DNA of 58,735 nucleotides from Sphingomonadales bacterium (GTDB taxonomy: Bacteria > Bacteroidota > Bacteroidia > Chitinophagales > Chitinophagaceae): contig VHBB01000008.1 of NCBI GenBank assembly GCA_016872155.1, positions 1 to 58,735 on the forward strand. The letters run 5' to 3'. A model generated the notes under the pieces. The model did no database searches. It saw only the letters and a program-made list of their open reading frames with translations, and was not told the origin of the DNA. The translations under genes were made by a program, and so were the position numbers. How positions within the stretch are numbered: the first letter of the stretch is position 1; the number at the start of each line of letters is the position of its first letter. Positions 35,035-43,056 of this stretch are shown piece after piece.

Positions 35035-35982
35035 TCACTTGTTCTTGAGCTGCGAGTGAACAAAGAGACTAGTGATACTCTTGTTCTCGAAAGCGTTTCG
35101 AATGGCTACCGCAAACAGTTCGGCCACACTCAACACCTTGATCTTTCCACCCACGGCTTTTACCGGGATCGTGTTGCACACTACGAGTTCTTCTAACACA
35201 CTGTTCTCGATGTTCTCGTAGGCCTTACCACTGAGCACCGGATGCGTAATGAGCGCCCTAACCGAACGGGCCCCCTTTTCTTTAAGCAATCCTGCGCTTT
35301 TGGCGAGGGTGCCGCCCGTATCGCAGATGTCATCGATCAACAATACATCACGGCCTGTAACATCCCCGATCACTACCATGCTGGCTATTTCGTTGGCCCG
35401 CTTACGGTGTTTATCGCAGATTACCATTTCGGCATTGAAATAACTGGCAATCTCACGAATCCGGTTGGTAGCTCCCACATCGGGGGCCGCAAAGGTAAGA
35501 TTTTCCAGCTTTAAACTCTCGATATAAGGGATAAAAACAGCGTGACTATCCAGATGATCTACCGGAATATCAAAATAGCCTTGTATCTGGGGAGCGTGCA
35601 GGTCCATGGTGATAACCCGATCGGCCCCGGCAGCCACTAACATATTGGCTACCAGCTTACTACCTATCGCAACCCGGGGTTTATCCTTTCTGTCTTGCCG
35701 GGCATAGCCATAGTAGGGCATTACCGCGATCACCTTGTAGGCCGAGGCCCTGCGGGCGGCATCGATCATCAGGAGCAGCTCCATTAGATTGTCTGTCGGG
35801 GCATAGGTGCTTTGCACCAAAAAGACATAATCGCCCCGCACACTTTCCAGAAAAACAGGGCAGATCTCCCCGTCGCTGAATCGCTGAATATTGACCTTTC
35901 CAAGCTGGGTTCCGTACCGTTTACAGATTTGTTCGGCCAGCTGCTGAGAGCCGGTTCCGGCAAAGATTTTGGCGTGTTGCAT
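35035..35982 (-). CDS. prs: Ribose-phosphate pyrophosphokinase
   Basis: The 315-residue enzyme makes PRPP from ribose 5-phosphate and ATP, feeding nucleotide, histidine and NAD synthesis. Signatures: MQHAKIFAGTGSQQLAEQI start, QRFSDGEICP, the flexible-loop KDKPRVAIGSKLVANML, MDLHAPQIQGYFDIPVDHL, and the PRPP-binding VLLIDDICDTGGTLAKSA. It is the usual length. The start at 35982 replaces a longer in-frame ATG (36108) that would overlap radC and adds 42 unrelated residues. The divergent radC begins 120 bp away. rplY follows after 19 nt. A possible -7 box is at 36005-36012. Confidence 0.96.
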   Translation of the reverse strand: MQHAKIFAGTGSQQLAEQICKRYGTQLGKVNIQRFSDGEICPVFLESVRGDYVFLVQSTYAPTDNLMELLLMIDAARRASAYKVIAVMPYYGYARQDRKDKPRVAIGSKLVANMLVAAGADRVITMDLHAPQIQGYFDIPVDHLDSHAVFIPYIESLKLENLTFAAPDVGATNRIREIASYFNAEMVICDKHRKRANEIASMVVIGDVTGRDVLLIDDICDTGGTLAKSAGLLKEKGARSVRALITHPVLSGKAYENIENSVLEELVVCNTIPVKAVGGKIKVLSVAELFAVAIRNAFENKSITSLFVHSQLKNK

Positions 35983-36004
35983 AGCAGAGGATAAACTAGT
36001 GCTG

Positions 36005-36012
36005 CGAAGATA
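36005..36012 (-). promoter_or_regulatory. Possible -7 box of prs
   Basis: TATCTTCG on the minus strand, one mismatch to TAnnTTTG, 22 nt before the prs ATG. No -33 element at the expected spacing. Confidence 0.35.
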
Positions 36013-36066
36013 TTGATACCCCCAGACAATACCGATGGCCCTTGTAAATAAATCTCTGCTTGCCGC

Positions 36067-36097
36067 TTGCAAAAGGGATGGCGATCTTGTAAACTTA
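36067..36097 (+). promoter_or_regulatory. radC promoter, variant -7 box TAAACTTA
   Basis: TTG (36067-36069), 20 nt, then TAAACTTA (36090-36097), then TAAG and the radC ATG. The same arrangement (TTG-N20-TAAACTTA, then 4 nt, ATG) occurs at the outer-membrane barrel gene starting at 45965. Confidence 0.5.
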
Positions 36098-36101
36098 TAA
36101 G

Positions 36102-36791
36102 ATGACACAAGAAAGATCGACTCCCTCCCCGCCCCCCGAAGACCGCCCCCGCGAAAAACTCTATCGATGGGGCTGCGGGCAACTCAGCGATACGGAGCTA
36201 CTCGCCCTTCTGTTGCAACACGGCAACAAACAACGCAGTGCGCCCCAATTGGCACTGGAACTGCTCAGCCTCGCCAAGCATAACCTGACCGAATTGGCCC
36301 GCATGCATCCGCTGCAAATGTCCCGCATTAAAGGAATTGGAAAGGCCCGTGCCGCCCAGATCATGGCGGCCTTCGAGCTTGGACGGCGGCGCTATGCCGG
36401 CCCTCCCCTGCAAAAGACACAGGTCTCCAAAAGCAGCGATATAGCCAAGTTTCTTCAGGTAAGTTTACAAGACCGGCAACAAGAAGTATTTGGGGTCCTT
36501 TATCTAAACCGGGCTAACCGCATCAACCACTTCGAGATCGTGAGCGAAGGGGGCATCACCGGAACGGTGGCCGACCCAAGGATCATTCTAAAAAAAGCGC
36601 TGGAACAAAATGCGGTCAGCATCATCGTTTGCCACAACCATCCTTCCGGCAACCTGCAACCCAGCCGGGCAGACGAGCAGCTCACGCAGCGATTAAAAGA
36701 AGCCGCACAACTGCTCGATATTCATATGCTAGACCACGTGATCGTGAGTGAACAAGGATATTACAGTTTTGCAGACCAGGGGCTGATCTGA
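36102..36791 (+). CDS. radC: RadC-family JAB-domain protein
   Basis: The 229-residue protein has an N-terminal helix-hairpin-helix segment (about 60-95, RIKGIGKARAAQIMAAFELG) and a C-terminal JAB/MPN domain with the metal motif HNHPSG at residues 178-183 and the later aspartate in SRADEQ. RadC proteins were named for DNA repair, but the function in most bacteria is unsettled; in Streptococcus pneumoniae the gene is induced in competence. The start is the ATG at 36102, 4 nt after a variant -7 box. Divergent from prs. The end is followed by 38 bp and then the convergent DUF3467 gene; a T8 run at 36810-36818 lies between but lacks a clear hairpin. Confidence 0.93.
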   Translation: MTQERSTPSPPPEDRPREKLYRWGCGQLSDTELLALLLQHGNKQRSAPQLALELLSLAKHNLTELARMHPLQMSRIKGIGKARAAQIMAAFELGRRRYAGPPLQKTQVSKSSDIAKFLQVSLQDRQQEVFGVLYLNRANRINHFEIVSEGGITGTVADPRIILKKALEQNAVSIIVCHNHPSGNLQPSRADEQLTQRLKEAAQLLDIHMLDHVIVSEQGYYSFADQGLI

Positions 36792-36829
36792 ATAGCTACT
36801 AACAAGTCATTTTTTTTCTGTAGACAGCG

Positions 36830-37147
36830 TTACGCTTGCGCAGTGGGACCACCGAAATTCAGTGGCAGCTGTATTTCTTCGAGATCCTTGATAGAACCAT
36901 TGATGGATTCGTATTTCTGAATATTCTCGGTAAGCGCACGCATCAGTCGCTTTGCATGCTGCGGGGTTAAGATGATTCGAGACTTTACACGGCTTTTGGG
37001 GGTGCCTGGCATCACATTTACAAAGTCGATGACAAACTCGGCGTGCGAGTGGGTAATGATCGCCAAATTAGCGTACTCGCCTTCGGCCACCTCTTCGGAA
37101 ATCTCGATATTGAGCTGATTGTTATTGGGGAGCTGCTGTTGATCCAT
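36830..37147 (-). CDS. DUF3467 domain protein
   Basis: The 105-residue protein is short, acidic at the N-terminus (NIEISEEVAEGEYANLA) and has the family core AIITHSHAEFVIDFVNVMPGTPKSRVKSRIILTPQHAKRLMRAL in parts: HSHAEFVIDF, MPGTPKSRV, TPQHAKRLMRAL. DUF3467 proteins are widespread in Bacteroidota and have no assigned role that I know. It has its own exact TAnnTTTG box 19 nt before the ATG and stands alone between radC and the Sus-type operon. No signal peptide or membrane helix. Confidence 0.85.
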   Translation of the reverse strand: MDQQQLPNNNQLNIEISEEVAEGEYANLAIITHSHAEFVIDFVNVMPGTPKSRVKSRIILTPQHAKRLMRALTENIQKYESINGSIKDLEEIQLPLNFGGPTAQA

Positions 37148-37166
37148 TGCTTAAGGGTATATTGGT

Positions 37167-37174
37167 CAAAGATA
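37167..37174 (-). promoter_or_regulatory. -7 box of the DUF3467 gene
   Basis: TATCTTTG on the minus strand, exact TAnnTTTG, 19 nt before the ATG at 37147; it begins just after the T tract of the upstream Sus-operon terminator. Confidence 0.6.
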
Positions 37175-37178
37175 GAGC

Positions 37179-37210
37179 AAAAAAAAGGAGCTGTAGGGTA
37201 ATACAGCTCC
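37179..37210 (-). terminator. Intrinsic terminator of the SusC-SusD-DUF1735 operon
   Basis: Stem GGAGCTGTA (37187-37195) with TACAGCTCC (37202-37210), 6-nt loop; on the minus strand it is followed by T8 (37179-37186). It lies 22 bp after the last gene of the operon. Confidence 0.9.
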
Positions 37211-37232
37211 GTAAGAATGTGTTGAAGACGGC

Positions 37233-38207
37233 TTAACGAGGTCCAACGTAGTACAAAGAGTCGGCCCAAGCCCGAGAAGTACCAAGGACGAAAGTACCAC
37301 CAGCGCCAAGGCTATATCCCCAATGAACCACAATTGACTTATCGGCAGGATCAAAAGATTGTCTATGGCCTTGGTTATTGAAGCCTCTTCCCATCGTATA
37401 GAAGGTAACTGCACCAGCTGCTACATTTTGAACGGTAGCGGCATTAGTTGTTGGATCGATGGTGATCTCGGGCTCTTGGCTACCAAAATAGAAGTAGGAA
37501 GAGTTGAAAGCTCCAGCAACATCAAAACATGGTTGAGCGTAAGATCCATTCCAATTCAATTTGACTTTTGTTACACCCGATGTATGAAGCTCTACAGGTA
37601 CACTAAATGAATGCGGACCTGCGGGGGTATAGGAAGGATGATAGAAACCGCAGCGTAAGTTGTATTTGCCATCCCACTGATTTTTTATGGAAAGCGTTAC
37701 AACAATGCTGTCCATTCCAGAGGACTTTGTTGCAGTACCAGCGCTGGTAAGGGCAAATCCGAGCGCATACTTCTTGCTAAGATCCCACTTAGAACCATTT
37801 AGATTGATAATGAACTCACGCGCAAAATCGCCCGAGTTAAAAGTAGAGTTGTAAATATTGCCAGCTCTTGTGATCGTAGATACGAGCGTATACAAACTAT
37901 CAGGTAAAATAGCAAAGTCTGAGCCATTTGCCGCATTGAAACGAGTTACCATCGCATCTACTCTAGTAAGAACGAGCGGTGATGACTTTTGTAAATTATC
38001 AGAAGAGTTAGCATCCCTTCTAACGCTGAACAAAGAAATGGCACGCACATCGGAGAACGGGCTAAAGTAAAGCTCATTAAGCCTAGACTGCAAAATCTTT
38101 ACAAACGTCTTTCCTTCATCAGCCAGTGGGGTTACCTCTTTCTTTATACAAGAGGAGAATCCTATTGAGACTGCCAACAAGAAGAGGATCGATGATTTCA
38201 TATTCAT
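37233..38207 (-). CDS. DUF1735-type surface lipoprotein of a Sus-like locus
   Basis: The 324-residue protein has a lipoprotein signal peptide with the lipobox GFSSC (Cys20). The first half (about 35-165) has the DUF1735 pattern: ALGFAL preceded by YALG and LPDSLYTLVS, ending in a hydrophobic strand. The second half contains aromatic-rich beta strands (YFYFGSQEPEITID, GRGFNNQGHRQSFDPADKSIVVHWGY in parts), like the fold of accessory glycan- or ligand-binding lipoproteins encoded with SusC/SusD. It is expected on the cell surface. It is the last of three genes in one unit, 34 bp after the SusD gene, and is followed by a strong terminator. Ligand unknown. Confidence 0.8.
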   Translation of the reverse strand: MNMKSSILFLLAVSIGFSSCIKKEVTPLADEGKTFVKILQSRLNELYFSPFSDVRAISLFSVRRDANSSDNLQKSSPLVLTRVDAMVTRFNAANGSDFAILPDSLYTLVSTITRAGNIYNSTFNSGDFAREFIINLNGSKWDLSKKYALGFALTSAGTATKSSGMDSIVVTLSIKNQWDGKYNLRCGFYHPSYTPAGPHSFSVPVELHTSGVTKVKLNWNGSYAQPCFDVAGAFNSSYFYFGSQEPEITIDPTTNAATVQNVAAGAVTFYTMGRGFNNQGHRQSFDPADKSIVVHWGYSLGAGGTFVLGTSRAWADSLYYVGPR

Positions 38208-38241
38208 GTTAAGGATATTTAATTTGTTTTAAGAGCAAAGA

Positions 38242-39669
38242 TTATTGGTCCCACCACACTTTGGTGTCTTGAGTATCCCCTCCAATAGCGGCAGCAGCGA
38301 GAGCAACGGCAGCCGGATTACTGGAATAAGAGGTTTGTCCATAGGTGTAACGTCTGGGGATTTGCCTTGAGCTGTTGGTGGCATCTTGAGCTGGAGTAAG
38401 TACAGGGAAACCAGTCCTTCTCCAAATTGACCAACCTCGTAGCCCATCAGGGTAGGCGGCTATGTACTGCTGTGTAGCAATGTTTCTAATATTTGCACCA
38501 GTTCCGGGTGAGGAAGAAAGAGCAACGCCGGCCTGAGCGTAGTAAGAAGAAGCGGGCGCAGATAAGCCCCACTGAGAAAAAGAAAGTGCTATACCCTGTT
38601 GGTACAATGCATTCATGCCCTCATTTGTCCATCCCCGATCAGCAGCTTCTGCGCGAAGCAAATGGGTCTCTGCGGCTGAGACGAGCACAACAGAACTATT
38701 TTGCTGACGATACGATTCGGCCAGGACTCTGGACCAACTGGGATTAGCTTGGCACCAAGGGTCGGTAAAATTACGGGTTCTTCCATAGGGCACACCCAAA
38801 TTAGAGGAGCCAAAAGCAACCTGACGACCATCGCTTAAATCTGTTGCCATGATACGCACCATTACATCACTCTGTCCGTAATCGCGGCGATCAAAGTACA
38901 GGTTGAACCAAGGGTGACGGAAATTGCCTCCAGGATATGAAAGAACACAATTATCTGAATTAGCTGTAATGGTCTCTCCTGCATCAGCCAAGGCAGCACG
39001 AAATTCTGTAGCTGCCCATGCCGTAGAGGCAGGAAAACGCTTTGAAGCTTGGATTGCCAGACGAAGACGCAATGTGTTGGCCATCTTTTTCCACTTGGCG
39101 ACACTACCTCCGTAAATAATATCACCACTCACAACAGATGTGTTATCAAAGGCTGCAACGGCTTGTGTGAGCTCTCTCATACATCCACGATAAACATCCT
39201 CTTGCTTATCGAAGGAGGGGTTCTTATTTCCAGTGAGCGCCTGTGAGTAAGGGATATCTCCCCATCTATCGGTGATAGTGCTAAAAATGTATGCCTTTAA
39301 AATGCGAGCGACCTGCGTCATATTATTATTAGTATTCGTATTAATAATATTCTGGAGATCGTAAAGCGAACCTGAATATTCTCCTTCGAAAGAAAGCTGA
39401 GGAAGGGAATAACATGAAACATCTGTGTACTGAGTTTCAGAGAAGTACTGACAATAAAGCCCGCCTCGGGTTTGAGTACCATAGCCACCAAGACCAGCTT
39501 GTACGTTAGTGAGAAGTGCAGGCAAGATTGGGCTAGTGGTAGCAGCAGGATTCAAATTGGTGTCCCCAAAGTCAGAGGAATAGCGCTTGCAACTTGTAAA
39601 GAGCAAACCAAGTGCTAGTGGCAGAACCAAGGTGTGTTGTATACTAAAATTTCTCATAATTAGATTCAT
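38242..39669 (-). CDS. SusD/RagB-family outer-membrane lipoprotein
   Basis: The 475-residue lipoprotein has a signal peptide with lipobox LLFTSC (Cys27) and belongs to the SusD-like_2 type: SSDFGDTNLNPAATT, ITDRWGDIPYSQAL near 135-150, MRELTQAVAAFD, KWKKMANTLRLRLAIQASKRFP in parts (the TPR helix), and LLRAEAADRGWTNEGMNALYQQGIALSFSQWG in parts. SusD proteins cap the SusC channel at the cell surface and bind the imported ligand. Codons and base composition are more AT-rich than in the housekeeping genes, as for its neighbours. It follows the SusC gene after 24 bp. Ligand is not readable; no glycoside hydrolase is near. Confidence 0.92.
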   Translation of the reverse strand: MNLIMRNFSIQHTLVLPLALGLLFTSCKRYSSDFGDTNLNPAATTSPILPALLTNVQAGLGGYGTQTRGGLYCQYFSETQYTDVSCYSLPQLSFEGEYSGSLYDLQNIINTNTNNNMTQVARILKAYIFSTITDRWGDIPYSQALTGNKNPSFDKQEDVYRGCMRELTQAVAAFDNTSVVSGDIIYGGSVAKWKKMANTLRLRLAIQASKRFPASTAWAATEFRAALADAGETITANSDNCVLSYPGGNFRHPWFNLYFDRRDYGQSDVMVRIMATDLSDGRQVAFGSSNLGVPYGRTRNFTDPWCQANPSWSRVLAESYRQQNSSVVLVSAAETHLLRAEAADRGWTNEGMNALYQQGIALSFSQWGLSAPASSYYAQAGVALSSSPGTGANIRNIATQQYIAAYPDGLRGWSIWRRTGFPVLTPAQDATNSSRQIPRRYTYGQTSYSSNPAAVALAAAAIGGDTQDTKVWWDQ

Positions 39670-39693
39670 TTAATAGTTTGACTTGTATACAGT

Positions 39694-42600
39694 TTAGAAG
39701 CTGATTTTAAGATTAGCGCCCAAACCTCTCGTTCCAGGCATATTACCGGCCTCACCACTGATGTTTGAAATCTCGGATGGATCAAAGTCATTTGTTTTAG
39801 CATAAATCAGTAATGGGTTGCGGGCAACAATTGAAAGCACTGCTCGCTGGGCCCAATCAACTCCCCACTTCTTAATTGGAAGTGTATACCCCAGTGAAAC
39901 CTCACGTAATTTCACAAAGGTGAGGTCATAAACAAATGGATCAAATGCTCTATTGTTGTAGAGGCTTTGGAAATATTTCTGCGCCTCTACATATTTATCA
40001 ACTTTGTTTCCGTTGGCATCCACCCCAAACACATGCACCCCGCCACCATCAGCAACCGCGTCACGAATGGGATTATACCTATCATTAACGACAGCCGTTC
40101 TAGCAGTAAGTCCAGAGTAAGACCCCCACATGTTAGAGAGTGAGAAGAACTTTCCACCGATCTGCCAGTCAGCATTAGCATTCAATACAACACCCTTATA
40201 CTCAAGTTGTGTTTGTACGCCACCCGTGTGCTTAGGGAGAGCACTACCATAAAAAACATTAGGATCGTTTACATAGAAGCCATTTGCATCAAGAACAGGC
40301 TGTCCGTTGATACGCTTAATACCGTTGCCAAAGATTTGACCCCAATCACGACCCTCTTGATGAACCATGTATGGGCCAGTTGACCCCCACATACCCTCTA
40401 TCGCGATACGGGTTGTTCCAGGAGCAATTGAAACTACTTTGTTCTCAGCTAGAACACCCCAAGTAGCGTTCACCTCCCACTTTAAATTTTTGCCCCAAAC
40501 AGGACGGCCCATGGCTTGGAAATTATAACCCCGCTTGGTGATAAGACCGGCGTTGGTCAGAATGCTACTGAACCCACTGGCACCATTAATAGGAATAGTG
40601 GTGGGGAAGTTTCTGTCGTCTCCGGTCCAATAGGTAGCAGAGACCCCTATACGGTTTTTGAGGAAGCGCAGATCTAGTCCAACCTCTTTTTGTTGTGTTA
40701 CAGATCCGCTGATATTAGGATCTACTAGTTGATCTGGTGTACCCATCAAGAAGTTTCCGTTCCACTGAACAGCGCCCACACCATAGGCAAAACCTGGGTA
40801 ACGGTAAACACCGATACCAGTTGGTACCTGACCCAGTGAAGCTCTGAACTTACCGAAGCTGAGTGGCTGCCATTTGAGCAGGTCACTAAACACGAAAGAA
40901 AGTCCGGCAGACTTAGAGAGAATGAAGGATTTAGTAGGAGGTAGATCAGACATCCAGTCCTGACGCAGTGTAAATTCTGCAGTCAAGTAGTTTCTGAAAG
41001 AAACGTTACCGGTGGTATATAGAGCACTGTAACGATAATCACTTCTAGAATTTCCAACACTGGGTTGGTCTTTAGAATTTCCAATAGTGAACAGATTAGG
41101 CACATTTAGGCCGTTTACAGTGCTTGCATTATTACCTTTTTGCAATTGGCGCAATATGTCGGTTCCGCCAGTCGCAGCAATGTTAAAGTCACCTATCTTT
41201 TTCTGGTAGGAGATCAACAACTCCATGTTGGTGCGGTTGGAGTTGGATGTAGACGTGCTGTAAGAAGCAAGATACCCAGACTGAGTTGCGCTTTGTTGAA
41301 GATCTGAGGAAATAGTTTGCTCACTCCAGATGTTATTGTTTTGTTTACGATAGGTACCTTTAATGCGAAGATTATCGTTGATTTTATACGCTAAAGACAC
41401 ATCCCCAAAGTATCGATCGGTTTGCACAACAGGTTTCATATGATCGAAATAGGAATAGAAATTATACCAGTAGTTACCAGCATAAAAGTTTCTAGGATTA
41501 TCGGGGTTGTAGGCAGTAGGATTTAAGTGGTTCCAACTGGCTAAAATGCCATTGGGAGTGCGAACATCCTTCAATTCTTTCATGATATCCATGTCGAGGT
41601 TGCGGTGAAACCATTGGTTGAATGAACCACTAGTTTGGTTGGCATAACCATCGTCGAACTCACCTCTTACAATTTGAGTAATGTAGTTGAAGTTTATAGA
41701 GGCCGTAAGACGTTCTGTTACATCGACCGAAGCGATCATGTTGAATGTATTCTTTTTGAGGGTTGATTGAGGAAGTAGCCCCTTTTGATCGATGTTACCA
41801 AATGACATTCTTATGCTAGCATTGTCTGTAGCTTTGGAAATACTAACAGAATTGTTTAGCATCAAACCGGTGTTGTAATAATCTCTTGCGTTATTAGGTT
41901 GAGGAACCAACTTAGCAGTGGTGCCCGAATAACGATGTCCATCGTACCATGAGTACCAAGGAATATACTCCTGACCCACCATGCGGGGGCCCCAACTAGC
42001 ATCGTCTGCGTAGTCGTGATAATATTTGCCGTCTAGACGCTTCCAGGATTGTGGGTGATTCGGCTGCCAAACATAACGAATAAGATCACCCACACCCCCG
42101 CCGGCGTAAGAGTTTTGATAATTAGGCAAAATGTATACGTTATCGTTTTGAACTCCCAAATTTACATCTACGCCTATCCCTTTTTGCCCTTTTTTAGCTT
42201 TCTTAAGAGTCATTACAATGGCACCACCAGCCCCTTGAGGACCAAAAATGGCTGCCGCTGCAGGGCCTTGTAATACAGTAACATCTTCTATGTCGTCCAG
42301 GTTAATGTCATTGGGATTGGGTAGAATAGTTCCATCAACTACGTATAGAACACCTTGCCCGCCACCAAATCCAGATTCACCGCGCAAACGAATGTTACCG
42401 GTGCTTCCGAGTTTGGCAGAAGACTGGCTTCTTACCTGCATGCCAGAGACTTTACCGGCAAGAGCATTGTTGAGGTTGGTTTGACGAATAACATTGAGCT
42501 GCTCAGAGGTAACAACCTGTGCGTTGGTGGCAATATTTCGCAGATTCTTTCTAATACCATAACCACTTGTTACAACAACCTCAGCAGAGGCAGCCACGCT

Positions 42601-42885
42601 TCTCTTTACTTGAACTTTAATAGCGTTATCGGCGCCGACCTTGTACTCGGTGGTTTCCAGACCTACGCCTGAAACAACCAGTACATCGCCGGTCTTGGCA
42701 AGTAAACGAAACACGCCGCTATTATCGGCAGCGATTCCTTCACGGGTTCCCTTTAGTTGAACTGTTGCGCCGGGGACCGCGGCTCCGTTCTCATCGACTA
42801 CGGTGCCTGTAATCGTCCGGTTCTGACCAAATGCTAACACAGCAGTGAGCATTAACATCGTGAACAGTGATGCGATTTTTCTCAT
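39694..42885 (-). CDS. SusC/RagA-type TonB-dependent outer-membrane transporter
   Basis: The 1063-residue protein has a signal peptide (about 1-21), an N-terminal carboxypeptidase-D-regulatory-like domain (ITGTVVDENGAAVPGATVQLKG in parts, about 24-95), a plug domain with SGYGIRKNLRNIATNAQVV-like motifs, LRGESGFGGGQGVLYVVDG and VLQGPAAAAIFGPQGAGGAIV (all in parts), and a long 22-stranded-type barrel ending in NLKISF. It imports large ligands with energy from TonB, paired with the SusD lipoprotein 24 bp downstream. No TonB-box or FecR/sigma pair is seen, so regulation is unknown. Composition is lower in G+C than the surrounding genes (22 of 60 in row 41041-41100). Confidence 0.95.
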   Translation of the reverse strand: MRKIASLFTMLMLTAVLAFGQNRTITGTVVDENGAAVPGATVQLKGTREGIAADNSGVFRLLAKTGDVLVVSGVGLETTEYKVGADNAIKVQVKRSVAASAEVVVTSGYGIRKNLRNIATNAQVVTSEQLNVIRQTNLNNALAGKVSGMQVRSQSSAKLGSTGNIRLRGESGFGGGQGVLYVVDGTILPNPNDINLDDIEDVTVLQGPAAAAIFGPQGAGGAIVMTLKKAKKGQKGIGVDVNLGVQNDNVYILPNYQNSYAGGGVGDLIRYVWQPNHPQSWKRLDGKYYHDYADDASWGPRMVGQEYIPWYSWYDGHRYSGTTAKLVPQPNNARDYYNTGLMLNNSVSISKATDNASIRMSFGNIDQKGLLPQSTLKKNTFNMIASVDVTERLTASINFNYITQIVRGEFDDGYANQTSGSFNQWFHRNLDMDIMKELKDVRTPNGILASWNHLNPTAYNPDNPRNFYAGNYWYNFYSYFDHMKPVVQTDRYFGDVSLAYKINDNLRIKGTYRKQNNNIWSEQTISSDLQQSATQSGYLASYSTSTSNSNRTNMELLISYQKKIGDFNIAATGGTDILRQLQKGNNASTVNGLNVPNLFTIGNSKDQPSVGNSRSDYRYSALYTTGNVSFRNYLTAEFTLRQDWMSDLPPTKSFILSKSAGLSFVFSDLLKWQPLSFGKFRASLGQVPTGIGVYRYPGFAYGVGAVQWNGNFLMGTPDQLVDPNISGSVTQQKEVGLDLRFLKNRIGVSATYWTGDDRNFPTTIPINGASGFSSILTNAGLITKRGYNFQAMGRPVWGKNLKWEVNATWGVLAENKVVSIAPGTTRIAIEGMWGSTGPYMVHQEGRDWGQIFGNGIKRINGQPVLDANGFYVNDPNVFYGSALPKHTGGVQTQLEYKGVVLNANADWQIGGKFFSLSNMWGSYSGLTARTAVVNDRYNPIRDAVADGGGVHVFGVDANGNKVDKYVEAQKYFQSLYNNRAFDPFVYDLTFVKLREVSLGYTLPIKKWGVDWAQRAVLSIVARNPLLIYAKTNDFDPSEISNISGEAGNMPGTRGLGANLKISF

Positions 42886-43056
42886 GTTGACGTTAATTTT
42901 AAAAATTTAAAAGCATTGAAAGCCAATTGAGATTGGCCAAAATTTTGGTGATAGATTCATGCTATTCAGACATAACGGTGCCCACAATAGCTGCGGCAAG
43001 ATAACCTTTTTTTTAACATATAGTTAAATACGTGGATTTTTTTTGAATTGTCGTAA
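42886..43056. other. Upstream region of the Sus-type operon
   Basis: This 171-bp AT-rich gap contains a 12-bp perfect palindrome CCAAAATTTTGG (42937-42948) next to a CCAAT/ATTGG inverted pair (42923-42936). These could be an operator. No exact TAnnTTTG box was found; TATGTCTG and TATCTTGC on the minus strand are weak candidates. Confidence 0.35.

Noticed and set aside
36810-36830. Terminator between radC and the DUF3467 gene
   Set aside because: A T8 run is present but I could not find a hairpin with more than a few paired bases before it.
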